NCBI GenBank assembly: GCA_947600145.1
Contig: CANQGA010000003.1
Span: 1-52,020 of the forward strand
Length of the DNA stretch: 52,020 nt
From: an uncultured Lachnospiraceae bacterium
Lineage (GTDB): Bacteria; Bacillota; Clostridia; Lachnospirales; Lachnospiraceae
Direction of reading: 5' to 3'
A program made the position numbers and the translations under genes. The notes beneath the pieces were generated by a model that was given only the letters and a program-made list of their open reading frames with translations, had not been told where the DNA came from and made no database searches. Shown here piece after piece: positions 18,576 through 28,573 of this stretch (its first letter is position 1; each line of letters opens with the position of its first letter).

Positions 18576-19351
18576 TTTTGTCTCCTGTATTTTACCGCCA
18601 TCCGGAATATTTTTATATCGTCAATAAAATACCGCTGAAACAACCGTTTGGGGTCTCTTAAAAAACGGTAAAACCATTCCATCCCAATCTTTCCGATCCA
18701 TCTTGGGCAGCGTTTTACCTTTCCCGCCAGAAAATCCATCGTCGCGCCGGCACATACCGATACAACAGCATTGTACTCCCTGTAATGCTCATAAATGAAC
18801 TTCTCCTGTTTAGGGCACCCGAAGCACACGACCAGAATATCCGGAGCAGCCTGGTTGATCAGATCGATGATCCTTGCCAGCTCTTCCGCATCCTTCTCGA
18901 ATCCTAACGGCGGCGAATACGTCCCTGCCACCTTAAGTCCCGGAATCTTTCGCTTCAAATTATCACGGGCCGCTTCAGGAACCCCCGGCATTCCGCCCAA
19001 CAGAAAAACTTTCCAGCCCTTTTTACCGGCCAGCCTGCAAATATCCGGCACAAAATCGGAACCGGCCACTCTCTCTTTGATCTTTTCCTTATACAATCTG
19101 GAAATCCATACCAACGGCATCCCATCGATCAGGGAAAAATCAGCGCGATTGATAATACGTCTTAAGTACTTGTCCGTGTCCGCCTTCACCGCCACATCCG
19201 CGTTGACGAATACTATGTAGGACTTTTTCTTCTCATCAATTCTCTTTTTGACCTGTAAAAGCAATTCCTTTTTTGTAAGATTATCGCACTGAAAATTCAT
19301 TAATCTCACTTTTCCGCGGTTCTCCGCGGACATCGCTTCGTCATGTTTCAT
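18572..19351 (-). CDS. WecG/TagA/CpsF family glycosyltransferase
   Basis: YIVFVNADVAVKADTDKYLRRIINRADFSLIDGMPLVW, RVAGSDFVPDICRLAGKKGWKVFLLGG, FGCPKQEKFIYEH. Confidence 0.95.
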   Translation of the reverse strand: MKHDEAMSAENRGKVRLMNFQCDNLTKKELLLQVKKRIDEKKKSYIVFVNADVAVKADTDKYLRRIINRADFSLIDGMPLVWISRLYKEKIKERVAGSDFVPDICRLAGKKGWKVFLLGGMPGVPEAARDNLKRKIPGLKVAGTYSPPLGFEKDAEELARIIDLINQAAPDILVVCFGCPKQEKFIYEHYREYNAVVSVCAGATMDFLAGKVKRCPRWIGKIGMEWFYRFLRDPKRLFQRYFIDDIKIFRMAVKYRRQK

Positions 19352-19410
19352 CTTCAGCCTCCCTTTTCTGTTGGGTAGTGATTTGTTGGGCAGTGATACC
19401 TGCCTCCTCG

Positions 19411-20514
19411 TCAGTTCCATATGTTTTTCAGGCCCGTCACAGCCGCCCGTCCGATCAGCTCCTGTCCCGCCCGGTTATAATGAATGTCCGTATAGGAGCG
19501 TGTATAGCTTCCCACGTTCTCCGCTGTAATGCCGCTTCCGGAAAGATCCACCAGCCCCAGGTTATTTTCCGCCGCGACCCGGCGGATCACATCATTCAGG
19601 GCCTGGACATCCGCCGTAAAACTCCCGCCGGATGCAGCGGAACCTACAAAAGGATAAGTGAACAGCGTGATGCTGGCATTTGGATAGCGTGTCTTCATAG
19701 CCGCCGCCATCTGCCCATATTCGCTCTGAATGACTGAAAAGTCTTTGCCGGCAAACATGTCGTTCACTCCCATCAGGACAAAGATATCATCCGGCGTTCT
19801 GGCTGCGGTATGCAGAGCCGTACATCTGACCAGACCGGAATCTCCGGCCCCCTGCCGGGAATCCAGATTGATGCCTGTGGCGCTAACGCTGTTGTTGACC
19901 AGAATATTCATGTCGTAAGTCTTCGCGGCTGCAAACCACCACTTCGTCAGAGCCGTATAGGCGTCCCGGTCGTTATCGTCGCTTCTCCAGGCATCAGACG
20001 CCGAAAAGCTGTCTCCCAGGATCGAAAGATAGCGGCCGCTGTGAGACGTTTCCGCCGGCACTGCTCCAGGAATATGCAGATTCAGCAGATCGACCTCACT
20101 GGTATATACATTAAATCCGATCTCGCTCGTTCCTGCCGGAACAGGAATTTCATAAGTCCCTTTTTCGTAGACGCTTTTCGACAGGGGAATATTGGAGCCA
20201 TCGGACGAAGCGGCCCAGACATAATGGGAACCGTCCTTCACGAACGTCACCTCAATGGATGGAACCGGATGAAACTGCTCTGCCGGAACCAGATAATAAT
20301 AGCTCCGACCCGGATCCTCGTCGTTGACTACCTTATGTCCCCAGAGAGACACTGTCTTACCAGCCGTTCCGGATTCCGCCGTAAACACTGCCCTGAAAGC
20401 CGCTCCCACACCGTATATTGCCAAAGCCGCCCCAAAAGACCTTCCCGCCCCGGAAATGGCCAGGACCGCCGCTGTCAGGCAGATCAATTTCTTTTTCCAC
20501 ACCTTTCTCATCAC
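19411..20514 (-). CDS. SGNH/GDSL hydrolase, secreted or membrane-anchored
   Basis: N-terminal hydrophobic segment; LSILGDSFSAS (block I), VLMGVNDMF, DIHYNRAGQEL. Confidence 0.85.
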   Translation of the reverse strand: MMRKVWKKKLICLTAAVLAISGAGRSFGAALAIYGVGAAFRAVFTAESGTAGKTVSLWGHKVVNDEDPGRSYYYLVPAEQFHPVPSIEVTFVKDGSHYVWAASSDGSNIPLSKSVYEKGTYEIPVPAGTSEIGFNVYTSEVDLLNLHIPGAVPAETSHSGRYLSILGDSFSASDAWRSDDNDRDAYTALTKWWFAAAKTYDMNILVNNSVSATGINLDSRQGAGDSGLVRCTALHTAARTPDDIFVLMGVNDMFAGKDFSVIQSEYGQMAAAMKTRYPNASITLFTYPFVGSAASGGSFTADVQALNDVIRRVAAENNLGLVDLSGSGITAENVGSYTRSYTDIHYNRAGQELIGRAAVTGLKNIWN

Positions 20515-20536
20515 GTTTACCTTCCTCTCTTATGAT

Positions 20537-22522
20537 TCACCGAAAAATACCTGATATCTGCCGCTGGTTGACCGCGAACACAGACCTTCTGTCGTTAAAA
20601 AACTTCATGAATCCATCGATCATCTCATGTCCATACAGGCTTCCGTCGCCGTTGACCGCCTTTACATAGGGGACATGGAATAGTTCCTTATTGTTGGTCC
20701 AGGTGAGAAAATAACTGGCTTCGGAATCAGACAGGACATTCAAAACCTTCTCAAACCACTGCTTTTCCGGATTGCCCGAGCGGCCAAGCGCCGTGGCTAT
20801 ATCTCCCTGAGCGGGAACGGTGCGCATGATCCCCGTCTCCGTTACCGCGAAAACTTTTCCGTGCTGTGCGGCAAACTGCTGCGCGGCGGCCACCTCCGCC
20901 GCAAATTTAGAAAACCAGGGGCCGCTGTCCGTCCCCGGATCTTTATAATACATATCAAAGCCTATCACATCCACATAGGCGTCTCCAGGATATCTTTGGT
21001 CATAGACGGCTATGGAAGCGAGGGTGTTATCCCCGTCAGGGCTGTATACATAGATCAGATTGTGAACCTGCTTTGTATCCCGCAGATACTCTACCGTATA
21101 CTGAAACAGCTCCCGATAAGCAGACGCGTCGCAGACAGACGTTCCCCACCAGAACCAGTCTCCCGTTCCTTCATGGAAAGGCCTGAACAGGATCGGACCG
21201 TTCACCTGTTTTGCGTAATCGGCGATCATGTCCAGATAAGCGTTAAATTTACCGTTACAGGCTCCGCCGGGAAGGATCTGACGAACCGCATCACTGCTTC
21301 GGTCTTTGGCGGAAGAAGCCGCGAAATCGTATTTCGCGTAAGAGGGATCCCGCCCCGGTCTGTAACCGGAAGCTTCTGAAACCCGGGTAAAATTAGGCAT
21401 GTGGCAGGAAAGCGTTACCAGAGCCCCTCTGTCTATGGCCGCATTGGCTACCTGGGCGGCCGCCTTCACATTGGCAGCAGCGGTGCCAAGCCTGCTGACA
21501 TCAATGGCAGGCAGCCCGTTCCGCGCGGCGAAACCTCCGTTGTACTGCTCCGCGCTGAATTCCTGTCCGGTCAGGGACAGAGCGTCCATGCCCATGATTC
21601 CCGCATTGGAGCCGGTCATGTCCTCCACATCAGAACCGGTCAGTCCATTCTGGCTGTCAGGAGCCGCTCCGGCCTTGCTCCACAGTTCATCCTGCATTCC
21701 GAATATCACATGATCCGTAGAGCCTAAAGCCCGAAGGTACGCATATGTCCTCACCGCGGCAGCCGTCGCCTGCGGATCGGCCAGGCTCGCCCGGTTTAAA
21801 TCTATCGGCGACTGTCCTCCGCTTTCCGTAACAAGGGTAAGTCCCGAAAGAGACAGAGACGTCCCGTCGCTTCGTCTGACCGTGGAATTAACGGAATAAC
21901 CGTCGCTTACGCTGCCCTGATCATAAGTAAAACAGGGATCCTCAATGGCAATCTCGCCTGCGTAACTGCATCTGCGCCCGACGAAAAGGATCTTGACCTT
22001 CCCCACAGGCTGCTTTACCGCCTGATCAAAGGGAACAGAGCCTTCCCAATGACCGTTTACATTGGCGCCCACCGTGTCGGAAAATGGGATCGACACTGCC
22101 GCACTGCTGTAAAGCTTCCCGCCGATCGTTACGGTTCCTGAAAAATCATCGGAGACAAGCTCAGCCACGGAATTGGATTGGACCCACTCCTGACTGCTCC
22201 CAAGAAGAAGCACCGCCAGCACCTGGATACGGCCGTCAAAGGAAGGCTTCATCCCGCCGGAAGCGGGAAGCAGGACGTTCATAATCAGCGTGATCCCCTG
22301 CCTGGGAGTCTCACTGGTCGTAAGATTCAGATTCCACTCATCATCATCACTGTCCCATGTACTGTCTCTGTTAAAGCCCACCCTGTATGAAGCGGAAATC
22401 TCTCCTTTCGCCGCTTCCACGCTGGTGTTCGGGCAGACCGCCGCCATAAGGAATCCGCCTGCCAGAATTCCACCTGCCAGCCTGCGCAGCCATCTGATTT
22501 TCCTGCCGCTCTTTGTCTCCAT
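20537..22522 (-). CDS. Secreted glycoside hydrolase family 26-like protein (beta-mannanase type)
   Basis: Signal peptide; VIFGMQDELWSK, LVTLSCHMPNF, PILFRPFHEGTGDWFWWG (acid/base), FAVTETGIM (nucleophile). Confidence 0.88.
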   Translation of the reverse strand: METKSGRKIRWLRRLAGGILAGGFLMAAVCPNTSVEAAKGEISASYRVGFNRDSTWDSDDDEWNLNLTTSETPRQGITLIMNVLLPASGGMKPSFDGRIQVLAVLLLGSSQEWVQSNSVAELVSDDFSGTVTIGGKLYSSAAVSIPFSDTVGANVNGHWEGSVPFDQAVKQPVGKVKILFVGRRCSYAGEIAIEDPCFTYDQGSVSDGYSVNSTVRRSDGTSLSLSGLTLVTESGGQSPIDLNRASLADPQATAAAVRTYAYLRALGSTDHVIFGMQDELWSKAGAAPDSQNGLTGSDVEDMTGSNAGIMGMDALSLTGQEFSAEQYNGGFAARNGLPAIDVSRLGTAAANVKAAAQVANAAIDRGALVTLSCHMPNFTRVSEASGYRPGRDPSYAKYDFAASSAKDRSSDAVRQILPGGACNGKFNAYLDMIADYAKQVNGPILFRPFHEGTGDWFWWGTSVCDASAYRELFQYTVEYLRDTKQVHNLIYVYSPDGDNTLASIAVYDQRYPGDAYVDVIGFDMYYKDPGTDSGPWFSKFAAEVAAAQQFAAQHGKVFAVTETGIMRTVPAQGDIATALGRSGNPEKQWFEKVLNVLSDSEASYFLTWTNNKELFHVPYVKAVNGDGSLYGHEMIDGFMKFFNDRRSVFAVNQRQISGIFR

Positions 22523-22567
22523 AGTCTTCTAAACGCCCCTTTCAGATTAATTGTCAGAGAATCATCA

Positions 22568-24085
22568 TTACTGCTTTAACAGAACCTTCCGCACGGTTTT
22601 TCTCATTTCCGCAAACTCCCTCGTTTTCAGGGAAAACAGAAGGAACAAAAGATTTGGAACGACGCAGCAGATCAGCCCGCGCAGTATCAGCTCCCCGGCT
22701 CCGTTTAACGTCACCAGCCCGCAAAACGCTTCCGTTACAAGACACGCCATCACCGTCGCCGCCGTATAGACAAGCAGGCGGATCACATACGGTTTCATGC
22801 TGCAGCAAAACAGCTTGCGATGGATCATCCAGGTCTGCCAGGGATACGTGATCACCAGCAAAGACAGGACCGTCGACAGCAAAACGCCTTCCACACCAAT
22901 CACCTGTACCAGGATCAGATTGGCAATTAAATTAAACAGATTCGCTCCATAGGAACGCCACATATCCTCCCTCCAGAGCCCTGCGGCGTCCTTATATGTA
23001 CTCTGAACGATCTTCAGCTGATATACGTAAAAATATACGCAGAACCAGACGACCATTCTCTTTCCGAACATCAGGCTCTCGCCGGCCCAGAGCCGGATGA
23101 ACGGCTGATACAGACAATACAGACAGACCGTACACCATCCGATCAGCCAGGCGTTGATATAGGACAAGTTCATGTAATCTCTGTAATTCTTCTCCGGCGT
23201 CTCCAACACGATACTATTGCCCACCGTTGACTGAATGGAGTTAAATATGACCGCGATAACCGCGATCAGCGCGTCCATAACATAATAATAGTTATTGTAT
23301 TTCGCCAGCACAACCAGTCCCAGGAAGGAAGAGATCACAACGCTGTCCACGGAATTATAGATAAGCGAGGTGATCTTAACACCCAGCAGGGCCCTTGTCT
23401 TCCTGCCAATCTGTCTTTGCGTCTCCTGATCAACCGCCCCCCTGCATTCATACTGCGGGTAATATCGTTTGGCAAGATAGGCCGTGATCAGGTTCGTGAT
23501 GATCGATATCGCGGGAATCACCAGCACAAAGCAGTAGTAATTACGTATCGTAAGCAATATCACAATCTGGATCAGATTCTTCGCCAGGTTCGTGATCATG
23601 CTGACCACCGACGGGATATCGTTCCGCTGATGAGCCGTCAGAACGGAGGCCCGATAGGCAAAGAAGAAATATGTCGATACCGTATCCAGCAGATAGATCA
23701 AAAAGAGGACACGCACATTGACATCGCTCGGCACGCTGCCCGCAATCAGATGGGGAATGAACGGAAACAGGAGCAGCCCGATTCCCAGGATAACACTTCC
23801 CACAATCCTGTATATCTTCCTGTACAATCCCAGCAGCGCGCAGACCGTTTCTTCATCATTCTCTGCCACCGGTTTATACATACTGTATGTAATTGCCATA
23901 CCGAACCCCAGATCCGCCAGGCTCAAAATCCGCAGCACAGAATTGAACAGACTGTTAAGCCCCAGATATTCAGCCCCCAGCGTATAGATCATGACGGTTC
24001 TGGCAATAAATGAAACCACCAGTGTAGAAAACTTATAGACCAGTCCCCACTTGATGTTTCTGGCCGCATTCCTCGTTCTTCCCAT
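22568..24085 (-). CDS. Polysaccharide flippase (Wzx-like, MATE/PST family)
   Basis: Multi-TM protein; MIYTLGAEYLGLNSLFNSVLRILSLADLGFGMAITYSMYKPVAE. Confidence 0.92.
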   Translation of the reverse strand: MGRTRNAARNIKWGLVYKFSTLVVSFIARTVMIYTLGAEYLGLNSLFNSVLRILSLADLGFGMAITYSMYKPVAENDEETVCALLGLYRKIYRIVGSVILGIGLLLFPFIPHLIAGSVPSDVNVRVLFLIYLLDTVSTYFFFAYRASVLTAHQRNDIPSVVSMITNLAKNLIQIVILLTIRNYYCFVLVIPAISIITNLITAYLAKRYYPQYECRGAVDQETQRQIGRKTRALLGVKITSLIYNSVDSVVISSFLGLVVLAKYNNYYYVMDALIAVIAVIFNSIQSTVGNSIVLETPEKNYRDYMNLSYINAWLIGWCTVCLYCLYQPFIRLWAGESLMFGKRMVVWFCVYFYVYQLKIVQSTYKDAAGLWREDMWRSYGANLFNLIANLILVQVIGVEGVLLSTVLSLLVITYPWQTWMIHRKLFCCSMKPYVIRLLVYTAATVMACLVTEAFCGLVTLNGAGELILRGLICCVVPNLLFLLFSLKTREFAEMRKTVRKVLLKQ

Positions 24086-24106
24086 AGTTTTTGTTTCCCC
24101 GATCTC

Positions 24107-25315
24107 TTATTTCCTCTGTCCCCTGATCTTATCTAAAAGCAGATCAGCAAGATAGGCGTCTCCGTGTCCGTCCTCTTCAAGTCCGATCCGGACGCAGAAC
24201 TCCTCACATTTCTCCGCATAATCCTTATAGGAAAACCGCGTGACGGCTTCCTCCAGGCGTTCCTCAGAGGTATTAAACGTAAAGGGAAGCTCCTCCTGCG
24301 TAAAATAAAGCCCTCTGTCCCGGCTGCTGTACTCATCCAGGTCCGGCATATAGGAAAACACCGGTTTTTTGACAAAAACCATGTCAAAGACACAGTCGGA
24401 ATAATCCGAGATCAGAACGTCCGCCGCGGCCAGAAGTTCCTGCACATCCGGATACATGGTTGCGTTTTTCACATCACTGCTGTAGAAAAGAGCACCGGCT
24501 TTCTCCGCAACGGTCGGATGCAAGCGCATCAGCATCACAAAATCCGCTTTTTTCTCCTGCCCCATTGACTTAAAGTAATGTTCGTTCAGCGCCGTCAGGA
24601 TGCGGTGATAATCAAAGCGATAAACCGATATATCCCGATCCACACGGAATGTAGGCGCATAAAGAAGGATCTGTTTCCCCTGTGGGATCGAAAAGAACTC
24701 CCGCACTTTTCTGTCTGCTTCTTCTCTTCCATGATACAATACCGAACATCGGGGAACACTGCATTTTAACACAGGCCCATGATAATAATATGTATTTTGG
24801 TAGTTTCTTCTTCGGAAATCATTGTCCGAATACATTAAATCCGTGATCGAAGCGTCGTACTGCGAGGCTTTCAGGTAGGAAGCGGGAAGGACTTTTTCCG
24901 CGTCCCCTTCGTTCCGCTTAAACCCTACGATGGAATGCCAGGTCTGCAGATAGAACTGTCCTTTTCGTTTGCGCGGCTTATATGCCGTTTTTACGTTATC
25001 GACCCAAACTCCGGCTGTAGACAGTTCATACAGGGCGGCAAGAGAGCCGTAGGGAACCTTCCTCACCCAGGTTGGAATGCTCTCCGCCTCTTCCGATTTC
25101 CCGCCTCCCTTAATGAGCCAGACCAGATCCAGGCTTTCATCCTTCCTATGCAGCGCTTCGCAGATATATTTCGGATCATCTCCGTAACCTCTTCCGTGAA
25201 AATTTTCAAATACGATCTTATTTTCCCGAATCGGAAATAATCGGAAGATGACGGCAATTCTCCCCCTCAGGGCCAGGCGGGTCCGTAGCTGTCGGATTCT
25301 CTCTTTTACGTTCAT
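24107..25315 (-). CDS. CDP-glycerol glycerophosphotransferase family protein
   Basis: FENFHGRGYGDDPKYICEAL, YLQTWHSIVGFKR, ILLYAPTFR, DVLISDYSDCVFDMVFVKKPVFSYMPD. Confidence 0.93.
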   Translation of the reverse strand: MNVKERIRQLRTRLALRGRIAVIFRLFPIRENKIVFENFHGRGYGDDPKYICEALHRKDESLDLVWLIKGGGKSEEAESIPTWVRKVPYGSLAALYELSTAGVWVDNVKTAYKPRKRKGQFYLQTWHSIVGFKRNEGDAEKVLPASYLKASQYDASITDLMYSDNDFRRRNYQNTYYYHGPVLKCSVPRCSVLYHGREEADRKVREFFSIPQGKQILLYAPTFRVDRDISVYRFDYHRILTALNEHYFKSMGQEKKADFVMLMRLHPTVAEKAGALFYSSDVKNATMYPDVQELLAAADVLISDYSDCVFDMVFVKKPVFSYMPDLDEYSSRDRGLYFTQEELPFTFNTSEERLEEAVTRFSYKDYAEKCEEFCVRIGLEEDGHGDAYLADLLLDKIRGQRK

Positions 25316-26409
25316 TGTCTTTCCCTCCTGTTCCTTTGATGCCCATTCCTTTGATGGAAAAACCGCTGTACCTTATCCATAACCAGCGGTACTTTCAATA
25401 ACAAGGCCAAAGCTAAAATTCGACAGGTCTGTCTCTTTTCAAGCGCCCGCCAGATCTCCCGATATAAAAACGGAAGTTTCATCCTGCTGACATCGACGCC
25501 TCCCATGCACCGCGCGAGATCCTGGTTCTTATAACACGCTTCTACGTTCTTTCGCCCTCTGCCTGTAAGGACGCTCCGAGTACCGCCGGTACATTCCTTG
25601 ATTCCCACCGAGACCGACCATACCTTATGGTATTTTAACTGTTCCTGTAAACCCTCCCGTTTTTTATTCGCGAAGCACACATCCAGATTATCGTACAGAT
25701 TCCGGTATTTCCGAAAATAATCCTGCTCAAAAACTTTCGTCATGGATTCCAGACGTTTCCGATAATGATAAAAGCACTGGCTTTTATAAATCTCCACGCA
25801 TTTTGCGTCCAATATACAGGCGTACGTACAGACCATGTCTTCTCCTAACGACACATTCTCATTCACCGCAGCTAGATTCGGAATCAGTATATCCCGACGA
25901 AACCACTTGTTCCAGACATTCGGCCAAACCCCCGGCTGATAAAACTTTCCGGCATAAATCATATGATCACGCAGCTTTTCCAGATTCTTCCCGCGGTAAA
26001 TTCCTTCCGGAACAGCAGCCGTATGCCTTATGGGATATCCTCCGTCATAAAAATAATCTGTAGTCAGAACGTCGGCATTATTTTTCCGAATTCGCTCCAT
26101 CATAGCCTGATACATATCGCTGTCAATCCAGTCGTCGCCGTCAACAAACGTAATATATTGGCCGCTACTAAGCTTTACGCCCGCTTTTCTTGCGCTTACC
26201 AGTCCCCCGTTTGATTTATGAATCACCTTAACACGGGCATCCATTTCGGCATAATGATCGCAGATCGCCGGGCAGCCGTCGGGAGAACCGTCGTCCACCA
26301 GGATGATCTCCATATCCTGAAAGGTCTGCTCCAGAATACTCTCCACGCATTGGCGCAGATAAGGTTCCACCTTATAAACAGGTACGACAACGCTTAAAAA
26401 GGGATTCAT
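25312..26409 (-). CDS. Glycosyltransferase family 2 protein
   Basis: MNPFLSVVVPVYKVEPYLRQCVESILEQTFQDMEIILVDDGSPDGCP, FVDGDDWIDSDMY; ATGA overlap with upstream gene. Confidence 0.94.
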   Translation of the reverse strand: MNPFLSVVVPVYKVEPYLRQCVESILEQTFQDMEIILVDDGSPDGCPAICDHYAEMDARVKVIHKSNGGLVSARKAGVKLSSGQYITFVDGDDWIDSDMYQAMMERIRKNNADVLTTDYFYDGGYPIRHTAAVPEGIYRGKNLEKLRDHMIYAGKFYQPGVWPNVWNKWFRRDILIPNLAAVNENVSLGEDMVCTYACILDAKCVEIYKSQCFYHYRKRLESMTKVFEQDYFRKYRNLYDNLDVCFANKKREGLQEQLKYHKVWSVSVGIKECTGGTRSVLTGRGRKNVEACYKNQDLARCMGGVDVSRMKLPFLYREIWRALEKRQTCRILALALLLKVPLVMDKVQRFFHQRNGHQRNRRERQ

Positions 26410-27392
26410 ACGTCTTTTCCTTTCTTTTTCACAGCGGGGAGGAGCGATATCGCCAGGCAGCCGGCCACAGCCGCCAGGAACACGTCCCACCCATAATAGG
26501 CAAATTCTCTGAAACACAGAGTATACAAAAACACAAACATCATATGCAGGTAATAATTGATCTTACTGGCCCTGTCAAGAAACTTCCAGACCGGCGACGG
26601 CTTCAAAACTACAGCCAGCGCCAGACTGACAATCCCCGCCGTCGCCAGAACCGTCATAAAGTCCGACCACAGGGGGATCCGCAGAGTTCCCGCCAGGAAA
26701 GCCGTCACAGCAACGGCAGCGGCAGCCCTTGCAGATACTGCGGCCTTCCTTCTGGCAAGCCACCCTCCCAGAACCAGATACAATGGCGCCGCAAACATCC
26801 GACCCGATTCGAAGGTGCGCACAATCCCGGTGCGGATCAGGGAAACTGCCGGCAGGCTGGAGGGAGCATCCACGATCTCCGACATGGTCACGCCCATAAG
26901 AAACAAAACTGTGGCCGCCAGAAAGATCGCCCTTGCGGACCTGCCCCGCCGGATCAGAAGGTACAAAATGGCCCCGCCGTAAAACACTGCCAGAAGGTAC
27001 CATAAATGCCAGGAATAAAAGTGGGACCCTCCCAGCACCGTCCCCTGAACCAGCAGGTACAGATCGACCAGAACCCCCTTGCCGTCCGTAAAATATCCGT
27101 AAAAGGTGCACGGCAGGTATACAGCTGTCCACAGAAGATACAGGCGCAGGGCCCGCAGTGCGTACCGCTTCACCCGAAGCGCAAGCTCCTTTCTGCCCTC
27201 CCCTCTCTCCCGAAACAGAAAGAAACCGGTGCATACAAAAAACGTAGGCACGGAAAGGGAAAACAACATCGCTTCACATCTTAAAAAGAGCGCGTTATCA
27301 ATACGTTCAAAGGGACGCGTATGCTGCGCGATCACCACGATCGACATGATCCACTTTAAGAGATCAAGACTGTAATACCGCTTCACCTCCAT
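26406..27392 (-). CDS. Acyltransferase family 3 protein
   Basis: MEVKRYYSLDLLKWIMSIVVIAQHTRP, multi-TM. Confidence 0.88.
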   Translation of the reverse strand: MEVKRYYSLDLLKWIMSIVVIAQHTRPFERIDNALFLRCEAMLFSLSVPTFFVCTGFFLFRERGEGRKELALRVKRYALRALRLYLLWTAVYLPCTFYGYFTDGKGVLVDLYLLVQGTVLGGSHFYSWHLWYLLAVFYGGAILYLLIRRGRSARAIFLAATVLFLMGVTMSEIVDAPSSLPAVSLIRTGIVRTFESGRMFAAPLYLVLGGWLARRKAAVSARAAAAVAVTAFLAGTLRIPLWSDFMTVLATAGIVSLALAVVLKPSPVWKFLDRASKINYYLHMMFVFLYTLCFREFAYYGWDVFLAAVAGCLAISLLPAVKKKGKDV

Positions 27393-27403
27393 CGCCGTCC
27401 TCC

Positions 27404-28573
27404 TTACAATGCCTGATCACACGATCTCACCCCGAATCCAGGCTTTGTCTCCCTGCCCCGCAGGATCCGGTCTATGATCTCCAGATAGCGGTCCGCGGAT
27501 TTCTCCACGGAAAAATCGAGGCTCCTGCGTACCAGCTTTTCCCTGTCCGGCTCCCGGGATACCGCTTCCTTTATCCCCTCAGCCAGGGCGCGGCTGTCGC
27601 CTGTCGGAACCAATGTGCCGTAAACACCGTCGCCCAGGATCTCCCTGGGCCCCGAAGGACAGTCCACGCTCACAATGGCACTTCCGCAGGCCATGGCCTC
27701 AATGAGAACCGTGGGAAGCCCTTCAAATCTGGAACTCAGCGCCACACAGTCTGCCGCCGCGAAATAGGCGTAGGGATTTTTCACATATCCCCTGAAATCC
27801 ACCCACTCCTCAATCTGCAGATGTCTGGACAGCTGACGCAGCTCTTCCTCCAGTTCCCCGATCCCCAGAAGGATCAGCCGCCAGTCTCCCTCCGCGCGAA
27901 GCCGCCGCAGAGCCTGGAACATCAGCTGGTGGTTTTTCTGGTAAGATAACCGTCCTGCCAGCACCAGGGTCTTCCACTGTCTGGACGGCGCCAGCCATGG
28001 ATGCCCCGTCTCCTCCCCGGCCATCCGGAAGATCTCGTCAGACACGACCGGATTATATGCTGTAAAAACATGGTTCTCATCCGCTCTGCAGAGACGAATA
28101 TAATCCTCTCGGACCGCCTCCGACACGGCGATTACCCCATCCATGCTTTTGTCCATAAGAGGGAAAAGCCGGCTGCGGATCCTCTGAAAGCTGTGCTTCT
28201 CCTGCGACAGGGTATTATGGATGACCGCCACAACCGGCATCCGGCCGGGATTCAGCCATGACGCGACCATGGCCACCTGACTCATCTCCGCCGTTACGCA
28301 AAGAAGAACGTCAAATTTTCTTTTCGTCATCAGCCGCCGCAGATAAACGACGTTTTTCAGGTTCTTCCGTATTTTGGAAGTCTCGGACACCTTCATATCC
28401 ATCACAGGGATCCCGTCATCCAGCAGTTGCCGCGTCTCCCCGTAATCGTACCTGACGCAGAACGCAACCTTATGTCCCCGGCGGTGAAGCTCATTGGCTA
28501 ACAGCACCGTCATTTTTTCAGCTCCGCCGCCGTCAAAGCGATGCATGAAAATGCAGATCCTCTTTACAGCCAT
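27404..28573 (-). CDS. Glycosyltransferase family 4 protein
   Basis: FDGGGAEKMTVLLANELHRRGHKV, LVLAGRLSYQKNHQLMFQALRRL, SSRFEGLPTVLIEAMACGSAIVSVDCPSGPREIL. Confidence 0.95.
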   Translation of the reverse strand: MAVKRICIFMHRFDGGGAEKMTVLLANELHRRGHKVAFCVRYDYGETRQLLDDGIPVMDMKVSETSKIRKNLKNVVYLRRLMTKRKFDVLLCVTAEMSQVAMVASWLNPGRMPVVAVIHNTLSQEKHSFQRIRSRLFPLMDKSMDGVIAVSEAVREDYIRLCRADENHVFTAYNPVVSDEIFRMAGEETGHPWLAPSRQWKTLVLAGRLSYQKNHQLMFQALRRLRAEGDWRLILLGIGELEEELRQLSRHLQIEEWVDFRGYVKNPYAYFAAADCVALSSRFEGLPTVLIEAMACGSAIVSVDCPSGPREILGDGVYGTLVPTGDSRALAEGIKEAVSREPDREKLVRRSLDFSVEKSADRYLEIIDRILRGRETKPGFGVRSCDQAL

